From assembly GCA_015063655.1 (NCBI GenBank), contig SVTU01000041.1, positions 1 through 11,228 on the forward strand: 11,228 nucleotides of DNA, read 5' to 3'. Below are positions 1 to 6,509 of the stretch, piece after piece. Source of the DNA: Oscillospiraceae bacterium (GTDB taxonomy: Bacteria > Bacillota > Clostridia > Oscillospirales > CAG-272). Both the position numbers and the translations under genes were made by a program. The notes under the pieces are model-generated. The model saw nothing but the letters and a program-made list of their open reading frames with translations, ran no database searches and was not told the DNA's origin. The first letter of the stretch is position 1. Every line of letters starts with the position of its first letter.

Positions 1-7
1 GCTTAAG

Positions 8-364
8 GTGATCCACGAAAAGGAGCAGGCAGACAAATTTTTGCTGTCTATGGAGATTTTTGCCGGGGGAGTGTGTTTATTCACCATGCTCGCCTTTACG
101 CTTGTAGCGTCCTATGTGGCGATGGCTGAATGGTTGAGGATCACGATGCTCTTGATCGGCATGCTTCCGTTGCTCGTCGCCACGCCGTTCATGCTGAGGA
201 TCGAGCAGAAGGCGGGCTATTACGTATGCGCCAAATGCGGTCACCGCTACGTGCCAACCTATAAAAGCATCTTTTTTGCCATGCACAAAGGCAGAACACG
301 ATATATGACATGCCCGAGGTGCGGGGAAAAGTCATGGCAAAAAAAGGTACTGTCAAAAAAATAA
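8..364 (+). CDS. Small membrane protein with C-terminal zinc ribbon; 5' end uncertain
   Basis: The function is unknown. The 118-residue reading has two hydrophobic membrane segments (about residues 18-40 and 43-63), then a cytoplasm-type tail with two CxxC knuckles (C74/C77 in VCAKCGHRY and C102/C105 in TCPRCGEKSW). This is the pattern of a zinc ribbon (rubredoxin-like knuckle), and a basic end follows. The start is uncertain. The reading used here begins with GTG at 8, but no ribosome binding site fits in the seven bases before it. The frame stays open to the window edge, so the gene may start further left. An ATG at 50 also lacks a good ribosome binding site. The stop lies 19 bases before the next small membrane gene, so these form the front of an operon with the oxidoreductase. 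Similar membrane zinc-ribbon proteins are common in Clostridia without an assigned role. The gene is likely real; its function is open. Confidence 0.75.
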   Translation: MIHEKEQADKFLLSMEIFAGGVCLFTMLAFTLVASYVAMAEWLRITMLLIGMLPLLVATPFMLRIEQKAGYYVCAKCGHRYVPTYKSIFFAMHKGRTRYMTCPRCGEKSWQKKVLSKK

Positions 365-383
365 AGAGAAGAGAGGTGCTTTT

Positions 384-713
384 ATGATGGGCTTGCTGAT
401 CCCCGCCATGGTGGGTGTGCTTTGCATTGTGCTTGGTATCGGCAATATGAGGGGGAATCTTTCCTCTCTGCATTCCTATCACCGCCACCGTGTTTCCGAG
501 GAGGATCGATTACCCTTTGGCAGACTTGTTGGCCTTGGCACCGTCACCGTCGGAGCATCGATTGTGATATTGGATATTGCTATGGTGATAAGCTTATATA
601 CGGGCAATCAGGTATTTACCGTTATCGGTGCTGTTGTGGCCGTGTTGGGGATCGCCGTTGGTTTATCTATAAGCTTTTACGCTATGAAAAAATACAATAA
701 GGGAATTTTTTAA
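384..713 (+). CDS. Small three-helix membrane protein, function unknown
   Basis: This 109-residue hydrophobic protein has membrane segments at about residues 4-20, 48-70 and 75-100. Between the first two is a polar, histidine-rich loop (residues 22-46, including SLHSYHRHRVSEED then LPFG). The loop looks like the conserved core of a family of small clostridial membrane proteins. The size and topology recall DUF3784-type proteins, but I cannot confirm family membership. A GAGGTG ribosome binding site at 373-378 serves ATG 384 (5-base gap) or ATG 387 (8-base gap), so the start is certain only to within one codon. The gene lies 19 bases after the zinc-ribbon gene and 12 bases before the oxidoreductase, so it is probably cotranscribed with both. 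No catalytic motif is visible. Confidence 0.75.
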   Translation: MMGLLIPAMVGVLCIVLGIGNMRGNLSSLHSYHRHRVSEEDRLPFGRLVGLGTVTVGASIVILDIAMVISLYTGNQVFTVIGAVVAVLGIAVGLSISFYAMKKYNKGIF

Positions 714-725
714 GGAGATAGGCGC

Positions 726-1733
726 ATGAGAAGAATTCGTGTGGCACAGCTCGGCATGAACCGCTACAGCCACGGCATCGACATTTTTGATGCCCTGAAA
801 ACCATGCCTGAGGTGTTTGAGATTGCGGGCTATACGCTCGTAGAGGATGAGGAGCAGACGTGTGCTGACAAGCTGCACACCTTTGAGGGGTATCCCCGCT
901 TAACTCTTGAGCAGATTTTGACCGACGAGAGTATCGAGGCGGTCTTTGTGGAGACCGACGAGATCCACCTGACCAAGTATGCCCAAATGGTGGCAGACGC
1001 AGGCAAGCACATGCATATGGAAAAACCGGGCGGAGCGTCGCTTGAGGACTTCCGCACCTTGATACAGACGGTAAAGGAGAACGGACGGGTGTTCCACGTA
1101 GGTTACATGTTCCGCTACTATCCGTTTATCCGTGAGGTGATCGACAGAGCTAAGGCGGGCGAGCTTGGTGAGATCTATTCCGTGCAGGCTGATATGAGCC
1201 GATTTGACAAAGCACCCACAAGGGAATGGCTCAGCACCTTCCGAGGCGGTATGATGTTCTACCTTGGCTGTCACCTGATCGATATTATTCTGCAAATTCA
1301 GGGAAAGCCGACCCGTGTGCTTCCGCTGAACACATCCACGGGCTTCGATGGGATTGGCAGTGAGGACATCGGCTTTGCCGTGTTGGAATACCCGAACGGA
1401 CTTTCCCACGTGCGCATCGCCGCCACCGAGGTGGGTGGCAGCCATCGCCGTCAGCTTGTGGTATGCGGGAGGAATATGACCGTGGATATCAAGCCTCTGG
1501 AGCGTCGTGCGCCCGACAATCCCTATATGCTGCAGTCTGACAAGGCGGAATACTATTTCGGCGAGGACGGACATACCAAGGTCAAGACCGAGACGTGCGA
1601 GATGTTTTTGCGATATGAAGCGATGCTTCGCTCCTTTGCCGCTATGGTGCGGGGAGAGAAGACCAATCCCTACACACCCGATTATGAGCTGATGCTATAT
1701 GAAACGATTATGACATGCTGTAACGTACAATAA
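726..1733 (+). CDS. Gfo/Idh/MocA family NAD(P)-dependent oxidoreductase
   Basis: This 335-residue protein has the size of the Gfo/Idh/MocA family, soluble dehydrogenases that oxidise or reduce sugars, inositols and related polyols with NAD(P). The N-terminal nucleotide-binding fold begins RIRVAQLG. The usual glycine-rich turn is degenerate here (LGMNRYSHG). The family EKP motif is at residues 99-101 (MEKPGG), followed by GYMFRY (126-131). The C-terminal substrate domain carries FYLGCHLIDI (178-187), whose H183 sits where the family's catalytic histidine is expected, with D186 nearby. The start is supported by AAGGAG at 712-717, eight bases before the ATG and overlapping the stop of the preceding gene, which suggests coupled translation. 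It ends directly at a strong terminator. The substrate cannot be told from the sequence, and the small membrane neighbours give no pathway clue. The family call is secure; the reaction is not. Confidence 0.93.
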   Translation: MRRIRVAQLGMNRYSHGIDIFDALKTMPEVFEIAGYTLVEDEEQTCADKLHTFEGYPRLTLEQILTDESIEAVFVETDEIHLTKYAQMVADAGKHMHMEKPGGASLEDFRTLIQTVKENGRVFHVGYMFRYYPFIREVIDRAKAGELGEIYSVQADMSRFDKAPTREWLSTFRGGMMFYLGCHLIDIILQIQGKPTRVLPLNTSTGFDGIGSEDIGFAVLEYPNGLSHVRIAATEVGGSHRRQLVVCGRNMTVDIKPLERRAPDNPYMLQSDKAEYYFGEDGHTKVKTETCEMFLRYEAMLRSFAAMVRGEKTNPYTPDYELMLYETIMTCCNVQ

Positions 1734-1737
1734 AAGC

Positions 1738-1772
1738 GGGGCCGTCTCACATCATGTGAGACGGCCCCTTTT
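1738..1772. terminator. Bidirectional intrinsic terminator between oxidoreductase and potD
   Basis: A perfect 13-bp stem GGGGCCGTCTCAC (1738-1750) and its complement (1756-1768) enclose a 5-base loop. TTTT follows on the plus strand, and on the minus strand the flank reads GCTTTTA. It starts four bases after the oxidoreductase stop and lies before the potD stop, so it can end both convergent operons. It is related in sequence to the terminator at 8852-8885. Confidence 0.93.
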
Positions 1773-1782
1773 AATACGGTCA

Positions 1783-2892
1783 TTATTTTGTTTTCAGATT
1801 TTCCCAGAGTGTGTTGATCAGCTTTTTGGTTTCGGCACTGGGGTCCTTGTACGCATAAGCGTCATAGGAAGCGGCAAAGTCAAAATCCGTGGGGTAAAGC
1901 ACGTTGTAGGCATCCTCGCCCATATCCTCGCGGTAGACCTCGCTGTTGTAGACAAGGGAATTGGGGGAAGCGTAGCAGATATATTCGGCGTTGGCAACGG
2001 CAACCTCCTCGCTGAGCATAAAGTTAATATAATGCTCGGCAAGCTCCTTGTTCTGTGCGCCCTTGGGAATACACATGGCATCAACAAACAGATTGGTGCG
2101 CTCGGGGTAGTAGAATTGCAGGTCTACGTCATCCGCCTGGTTGTCACGCATGGTGAAGTAATCGCCTGCGTAGTATGCACCGATGGCGGCCTCGCCCGTT
2201 TCCATCATGTTGAAGATCTCATCCATCACAAAGCCCTTGAGCAGGGGCTTTTGCTTTTTCAGCTCCTCAAGAGCCTTGCTCCATTCGGCCTCGTCAGTGG
2301 TGTTCACGTCGATGCCAAGCTTATACATAGCCGTGCCGAAGGCGTCACGGGAGTTGTTGAACTGCAGGATCTTACCGCTGTACTTTTCATTCCACATCAA
2401 ATCCCATTCGCCCGCGTCTGCTTCGTCTACGACGTTAGCATCGTAGATCACACCGACACGGCCGTAGGTGTAGGGAACGGTATATTTGTCCTCGGGGTCG
2501 TAGTACAAGCCTTTGAAGGCCTCGTCGATATACCGGTAGTTGGGAATATTGTCGAAGTTAAGCTCTTCAAGCTTGCCCTCGTTGGCAAGGCGGGCGATCA
2601 TGTAGTCGGAGGGAATGATCACATCAAAGGACACGGCGTCCGACGTCAGCTTGGCATACAGGTCCTCGTTGGAGGCATAGGTCACGTAGTTGACCTTTAC
2701 ACGAATGCCCAACTCCTCCTTACAGTATTTGACAAACGCCTTATTGGTATCAAGCGTTCCCTCAGAGCCGTCCGAGATGTATTCACCCCAGTTATAGACG
2801 TTGAGAGTGACACGTGAGCCACAGCCTGCAAACAGCGAAGCGCAGGAGCAGAGAAGGGCTACGGCAAACATCACCGAAAGAAATTTTTTCAA
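1783..2892 (-). CDS. potD: PotD: polyamine ABC transporter substrate-binding lipoprotein
   Basis: This is the extracytoplasmic receptor of the spermidine/putrescine importer. The 369 residues start with a lipoprotein signal peptide: KK, a hydrophobic core, and the lipobox LFAGC with the acylated cysteine at C24. The mature part has the PotD/PotF fold signatures: NVYNWGEYI (31-39), FDVIIPSDYM (89-98), VPYTYGRVGVIYD (139-151) and VDAMCIPKGA (270-279). W35 and E37 match the start of the polyamine-binding cleft, and D271 matches the aspartate that contacts the amine in E. coli PotD by my recollection of the alignment. Two cleft tryptophans of E. coli appear as tyrosine and phenylalanine here (near 240 and at 269), so ligand preference may differ. 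An AAGGAG site lies seven bases upstream of the ATG. The gene is 25 bases after potC and is the last gene of the operon. Confidence 0.95.
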   Translation of the reverse strand: MKKFLSVMFAVALLCSCASLFAGCGSRVTLNVYNWGEYISDGSEGTLDTNKAFVKYCKEELGIRVKVNYVTYASNEDLYAKLTSDAVSFDVIIPSDYMIARLANEGKLEELNFDNIPNYRYIDEAFKGLYYDPEDKYTVPYTYGRVGVIYDANVVDEADAGEWDLMWNEKYSGKILQFNNSRDAFGTAMYKLGIDVNTTDEAEWSKALEELKKQKPLLKGFVMDEIFNMMETGEAAIGAYYAGDYFTMRDNQADDVDLQFYYPERTNLFVDAMCIPKGAQNKELAEHYINFMLSEEVAVANAEYICYASPNSLVYNSEVYREDMGEDAYNVLYPTDFDFAASYDAYAYKDPSAETKKLINTLWENLKTK

Positions 2893-2917
2893 TGTGGTAT
2901 CTCCTTGTTCTTTAAGA

Positions 2918-3769
2918 TTATTTTTTGTTTTTATGAAGGGAAAGACGTCTTCTTCTCTCTGCCTTCAATCGCTTGATCTGCATGCGCTCATCCTTGCTGC
3001 TCTCACGGTTGGAGAGGAGAAGCAGGATCAGAACGACCACAAAGATCAAGGTAGCCAGTGCATACATATCGGGCTTGACGTTCTTTTTCGTCATGTCGTA
3101 GATATGCACGGGTAGCGTCATAAAGTCAACACCCATGGTGAAATAGCTGATCACGAAATCGTCAAGAGAGAGGGTAAAGGCCATGATCATGCCCGAGAAC
3201 ACACCGGGCAGAATGGCGGGAAGCTGCACCTTAAAGAAGGATTGCATGGGGGTACAGCCAAGGTCGAGTGCCGCCTCGGGGAGCGAGACGTCCATTTGCC
3301 TGAGCTTGGGCAGGACAGACAGAATAACGTAAGGCACGCTGAACGTGATATGGGCAATGAGCATGGTGAAGAAATTGAGCTTGGTCGCCAATCCCATCAT
3401 ACCGCCCACAAAGACGAACAGAAGCATCAGGGAAATACCCGTGATAATATCGGGATTCATCATGGGTACGTTGGTCACCGACATGGTAAGCTGACGCAGG
3501 TAGCGGCTCTTCATGTGGTGGATGCCAAAAGCGGCGGCCGTGCCGACCACCGTGGCGATGGCGGAAGAGCTTACGGCAAGAATGAGGGTGTTTTTCACCG
3601 CATTCAGCGTTTGCGCATCGGAAAACAGCTCCGCATACCATTTCAGGGAAAAGCCCTCAAACACGGCCGTGCTGCTTCCCGAATTGAAGGAGAAAAACAG
3701 CATAACGGCAATGGGGGCATAGAGGAAGATAAAGATAAGCGCAGTATACAGCTTTGCACCCGTTCTCAC
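2918..3769 (-). CDS. potC: PotC: polyamine ABC transporter permease
   Basis: One of the two integral membrane subunits forming the polyamine channel. The 283 residues show about six membrane helices, beginning at residues 8-27. The EAA cytoplasmic loop that docks on the ATPase is at 165-184 (PEAALDLG, then VQLP). SLDDFVISYF (201-210) is typical of PotC. The C-terminal tail (about 254-283) is unusually basic, with runs of Arg and Lys. The start is GTG at 3769, overlapping the potB stop as GTGA, a 4-base overlap that implies translational coupling; no ATG near the N-terminus would fit better. PotB lies upstream and PotD follows after 25 bases. Its placement in a complete potABCD operon makes the substrate class (putrescine or spermidine) likely but not proven. 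Confidence 0.95.
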   Translation of the reverse strand: MRTGAKLYTALIFIFLYAPIAVMLFFSFNSGSSTAVFEGFSLKWYAELFSDAQTLNAVKNTLILAVSSSAIATVVGTAAAFGIHHMKSRYLRQLTMSVTNVPMMNPDIITGISLMLLFVFVGGMMGLATKLNFFTMLIAHITFSVPYVILSVLPKLRQMDVSLPEAALDLGCTPMQSFFKVQLPAILPGVFSGMIMAFTLSLDDFVISYFTMGVDFMTLPVHIYDMTKKNVKPDMYALATLIFVVVLILLLLSNRESSKDERMQIKRLKAERRRRLSLHKNKK

Positions 3770-4608
3770 GGCACCATTCCCCCTTCCTCATCGGTAAAGT
3801 GATTGACGATCGCAAGGCCGATCAAAAGAATGAGCATCAGCACCAGCGACAGGGAAGCCACCATATGATAATTGTTGTTGAGATACTGGCTCTCAATGGC
3901 GTCACCGATCAGGTAGAACTTACCGCCGCTGAGCTTTTGAGAAATATAAAAGGTACTGATTGAGGGAACGAATACCATGGTAATGCCCGAGATCACGCCC
4001 GAGATGCTTAGCGGCAGGATGACACGGCGAAGCACGCCGAGGTGGTTGCAGCCGAGATCATGGGCAGCCTCCACCAGGCGGTAATCCAGCTTGCTCATGA
4101 CCGTGTAGATGGGTACGATCATATAGGGTAGGTAATCGTACACCATACCCACTACCACAGCACCCTCTGTGCCGAGAATGTGGAGCGGACCGATGCCAAA
4201 GAGGCCGAGAAAGCTGTTGATCAGTCCCTTGTCCTGCAAGATGGTCATCCAGGAATAGGTGCGGAGCAGAAAGTTCATCCACATGGGAAGCATGATCAGC
4301 ATCAGAAGGATCTTTTGCGTATGTGGCTTGGCACGTGAGATGCAATAGGCCACGGGATAGCCGATGACAAGGCAGATGAGCGTGGCGATCACGGCGAGCT
4401 TGACCGAGCGAAGAAAAATGCCAAAGTAATCGGTAAAGAACGCCGAAAGATTGAGCAGGGTAAATGCACCCGTGTCGTCCGTAAAGGCATAATAGGCCAC
4501 GAAGAGCAGGGGGGTGATGATAAAGAGCACGGACCAAACGAGATGCGGAGCTGCCGCAAACCGCTCAAACAGAGAACGCTGTGTGGTCACAGCAACGGTT
4601 TTTTTCAT
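3766..4608 (-). CDS. potB: PotB: polyamine ABC transporter permease
   Basis: The second channel-forming permease subunit, working as a heterodimer with PotC. It has 280 residues with a cytoplasmic N-terminus (MKKTVAVTTQRSLFERF), a first helix at about 22-42, and some five more helices. The EAA loop is at 180-199 (EAAHDLGC, then VILPLS). LPMWMNFLLRTYSW (107-120) is a conserved PotB-type stretch. The ATG overlaps the potA stop as ATGA, and the 3' end overlaps potC by four bases, so the three genes are translationally coupled. Length and motifs are normal for the family. The order potA-potB-potC-potD matches the classical polyamine operon. Confidence 0.95.
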   Translation of the reverse strand: MKKTVAVTTQRSLFERFAAAPHLVWSVLFIITPLLFVAYYAFTDDTGAFTLLNLSAFFTDYFGIFLRSVKLAVIATLICLVIGYPVAYCISRAKPHTQKILLMLIMLPMWMNFLLRTYSWMTILQDKGLINSFLGLFGIGPLHILGTEGAVVVGMVYDYLPYMIVPIYTVMSKLDYRLVEAAHDLGCNHLGVLRRVILPLSISGVISGITMVFVPSISTFYISQKLSGGKFYLIGDAIESQYLNNNYHMVASLSLVLMLILLIGLAIVNHFTDEEGGMVP

Positions 4609-5723
4609 TCCTCGTCCTCCACAATGTCAGACAGATGATCCAGCTCGTCCGAGAAGGAGGAGTAGTCACCGAACATGTTGGAGAATTCGGATTTTTTCAT
4701 AATGTGAATGGCGTCAGGCTCAATATACAGACCGATGGTCTCATCGGGGGCTACGTAGTCGGTGCTTTGGATCATCCACTTAAAGCCCTCCACGTCCACG
4801 ATGATCTCATAGTGAACGCCCTTGAAGGTGACAGAGGAGACAACACCCGAAAGCATACCCTTTTCCACGGGAACGACGTCTACGTCCTCGGGGCGAACCA
4901 CCACATCCACAGGCTCATTCTTCAAAAAGCCCTTGTCCAGACATTCAAAGACTTCGCTGGCGAAGCGCACCTTGTAGTCGGAGAGCATTACGCCGTCGAT
5001 GATGTTGGATTCACCGATAAAGTCGGCAACGAAGGCGTTAACGGGTTCGTTGTAAATATCGGTGGGCGTGCCGATCTGCTGGATCTTTCCGTTGGCCATT
5101 ACGACCACGGTATCGGACATGGAGAGGGCCTCCTCCTGGTCATGCGTGACGTAGATAAAGGTGATGCCCGTTCTGTGCTGAATGTTTTTCAGCTCGACCT
5201 GCATGTCCTTGCGAAGCTTTAAGTCAAGCGCACCGAGCGGCTCGTCCAGCAACAGGACCTTAGGATTATTGATAAGCGCACGGGCGATGGCAACACGCTG
5301 CTGCTGACCGCCCGAAAGCAGAGATACGTTTCTCTTTTCAAAGCCTCGCAGATTAACAAGAGCCAGCATTTCGCTCACTCTCGGCTCTATCTCCTCCTTG
5401 GGCACTTTGGCCACACGAAGCCCGAAGGCGATGTTGTCGTACACGTTGAGGTGAGGGAAGAGGGCATATTTCTGAAAAACGGTGTTGACAGAACGCTCGT
5501 AGGGCGGCACCTCGTTGATACGCTTGCCGTCAAAGTATACGTCTCCGCAATCGGGCGATTCGAAGCCGCCGATGATGCGGAGCGTGGTCGTTTTGCCGCA
5601 GCCGGACGGGCCGAGCAGCGTGATAAATTCCTTGTCGTTGATATACAGGCTGATGTTATCCAGCACCGTTTCTCCGTCAAAGGCTTTAGAAATATTTTTG
5701 AGTTCGATGAGCTTTGTTTTCAT
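4605..5723 (-). CDS. potA: PotA: polyamine ABC transporter ATP-binding protein
   Basis: The cytoplasmic ATPase that powers the importer, 372 residues. The ABC domain holds Walker A GPSGCGKTT (38-46), the Q-loop glutamine Q84 (VFQKYALFPH), the signature LSGGQQQR (136-143), Walker B VLLLDEP (156-162) and the switch histidine H194 (VTHDQEEA). A C-terminal TOBE domain (about 272-345, from VVVRPED) is the usual regulatory part of the PotA/MalK group, followed by an acidic tail ending EDEE. The frame stays open 22 codons further upstream to an ATG at 5789. I chose ATG 5723 because MKTKLIELKN matches the family N-terminus and an AAAGGGG site precedes it, although at a long 12-base gap. It is the first gene of the operon, with a promoter at 5828-5856. 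Confidence 0.95.
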   Translation of the reverse strand: MKTKLIELKNISKAFDGETVLDNISLYINDKEFITLLGPSGCGKTTTLRIIGGFESPDCGDVYFDGKRINEVPPYERSVNTVFQKYALFPHLNVYDNIAFGLRVAKVPKEEIEPRVSEMLALVNLRGFEKRNVSLLSGGQQQRVAIARALINNPKVLLLDEPLGALDLKLRKDMQVELKNIQHRTGITFIYVTHDQEEALSMSDTVVVMANGKIQQIGTPTDIYNEPVNAFVADFIGESNIIDGVMLSDYKVRFASEVFECLDKGFLKNEPVDVVVRPEDVDVVPVEKGMLSGVVSSVTFKGVHYEIIVDVEGFKWMIQSTDYVAPDETIGLYIEPDAIHIMKKSEFSNMFGDYSSFSDELDHLSDIVEDEE

Positions 5724-5767
5724 TCCGCATAAATACCCCTTTAGAGTTAAAAAATACAGGATGAAGC

Positions 5768-5808
5768 GGCAATGGCAGTGCGTCGCCAAAGCAGGTGTGC
5801 AAGTTGCC
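5768..5808 (-). promoter_or_regulatory. Possible three-way-junction fold in the potA leader
   Basis: In the transcribed leader of the pot operon (minus strand) an outer pair GGCAA/TTGCC (5804-5808 with 5768-5772) encloses two small hairpins: GCA/TGC (5798-5800 with 5791-5793) and TGGC/GCCA (5785-5788 with 5773-5776). The stems are only 3-5 bp, so chance is quite possible. It matches no riboswitch I recognise. Confidence 0.25.
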
Positions 5809-5827
5809 TAAAAAAATCCTTGCGAAT

Positions 5828-5856
5828 ATTGTAGCAGATTATCACTGAAAATGCAA
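5828..5856 (-). promoter_or_regulatory. Sigma-A promoter of the potABCD operon
   Basis: On the minus strand the -35 box TTGCAT (5851-5856), a 17-base spacer and the -10 box TACAAT (5828-5833) match the vegetative consensus. TG at the extended -10 position precedes the box (TGCTACAAT). Transcription should start near 5821, giving a leader of about 98 bases before the potA ATG at 5723. Confidence 0.75.
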
Positions 5857-5861
5857 TATGT

Positions 5862-5879
5862 TTTTGAAATTTTTCAAAA
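5862..5879. promoter_or_regulatory. AT-rich palindrome just upstream of the pot promoter
   Basis: The 18-base palindrome TTTTGAAATTTTTCAAAA has 8-bp perfect arms around TT. It lies five bases beyond the -35 box of the pot promoter. It could be an operator or an UP-like A/T element. There is no regulator gene next to it to help decide, and AT-rich palindromes arise easily by chance. Confidence 0.3.
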
Positions 5880-5880
5880 T

Positions 5881-6059
5881 TCGTCAATTACGCCAATAAA
5901 TCGTGATTCTTGGGACTTCCACAAAAATATTTACCAAAAATCTCCCGTTTCCTCCCAAATTCTCCTGAAAACGCCCAAATCCTTTTTTGTGAGAATGCAC
6001 AATAACAGGAAAAAAGGAAGAGAAAAGAGGGGGAAATGAAAAAATGGAGAGAAACGCTC
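5881..6059. other. Non-coding spacer between divergent pot and yccF promoters
   Basis: No credible gene is seen here; short reading frames lack ribosome binding sites and family features. The plus strand changes from pyrimidine-rich (about 5940-5986, repeated CTCCC/CTCCT runs) to almost pure purine (about 6007-6056, with very few T). No clear hairpin or terminator is present. Confidence 0.5.
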
Positions 6060-6088
6060 TTGAAAAGATAAGTGTTTTATGGTATGAT
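6060..6088 (+). promoter_or_regulatory. Strong sigma-A promoter of the yccF-lgt-like-CPBP-HD operon
   Basis: TTGAAA (6060-6065), a 17-base spacer and TATGAT (6083-6088) fit the vegetative consensus, with TG at the extended -10 position (TGGTATGAT). Transcription should begin near 6095, about 52 bases before the first ATG. Confidence 0.8.
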
Positions 6089-6111
6089 AAAAGAGAAATC
6101 CGTTGCATAGA

Positions 6112-6129
6112 CCAAGCCCCATGGCTTGG
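6112..6129 (+). promoter_or_regulatory. Leader hairpin directly upstream of the first ribosome binding site
   Basis: A perfect 7-bp stem CCAAGCC/GGCTTGG (6112-6118 with 6123-6129) encloses the loop CCAT. It ends one base before GAAAGGAG (6131-6138). No T-run follows, so it is not a terminator. It may protect the mRNA 5' end or influence ribosome access. Confidence 0.5.
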
Positions 6130-6146
6130 CGAAAGGAGAAAACGCT

Positions 6147-6506
6147 ATGAAAACGATCGCCAATATTATTTGGATCATTCTGGGAGGACTGATCTCTGCC
6201 GTTGTGTGGTGCATCCTCGGTTTTATTTTGTGCATCACCGTGATCGGTATTCCCTTTGGAAAGCAGTGCTTTAAGATGGCAGGCGTCAGCCTTGCCCCCT
6301 TCGGCAAGAGGGTCAAGCTTGATTTCTCTAAGCACCCCATCATGAACGTGGTGTGGCTCTTGCTGGTTGGCTGGGAGCTGTTCCTTGGATATTTGGTTGC
6401 GGCTCTTCTGTGCTGTATCACCATCGTGGGCATTCCCGCAGGCATGCAGGTGTTCAAGCTGTCGGTGCTTGCCCTCGCTCCGTTTGGAGCAAAGGTGAAA
6501 GGCTGA
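6147..6506 (+). CDS. yccF: YccF-domain inner membrane protein
   Basis: A 119-residue membrane protein made of two tandem YccF domains. The signature recurs: ITVIGIPFGKQCFK then LAPFGKRVK (30-57), and ITIVGIPAGMQVFK then LAPFGAKVK (91-118). Hydrophobic stretches precede each copy (about 5-32 and 67-93). YccF is a widespread membrane family of unknown biochemical function; its name comes from E. coli YccF. The start at ATG 6147 is set by GAAAGGAG (6131-6138), eight bases upstream. A TTG at 6126 in the same frame would put the start inside a hairpin and ahead of the ribosome binding site, so I rejected it. It is the first gene of its operon and lies three bases before the Lgt-like gene. Confidence 0.9.
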   Translation: MKTIANIIWIILGGLISAVVWCILGFILCITVIGIPFGKQCFKMAGVSLAPFGKRVKLDFSKHPIMNVVWLLLVGWELFLGYLVAALLCCITIVGIPAGMQVFKLSVLALAPFGAKVKG

Positions 6507-6509
6507 GCG

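Noticed and set aside
1756..2817. Long plus-strand open frame (353 codons) opposite potD
   Set aside because: It lies wholly antisense to a strongly supported potD, has no ribosome binding site or recognisable motif, and starts within the terminator. It is explained by codon bias of potD.
6126..6146. TTG start of the YccF protein at 6126
   Set aside because: It lies inside the leader hairpin and upstream of the GAAAGGAG site that serves ATG 6147.
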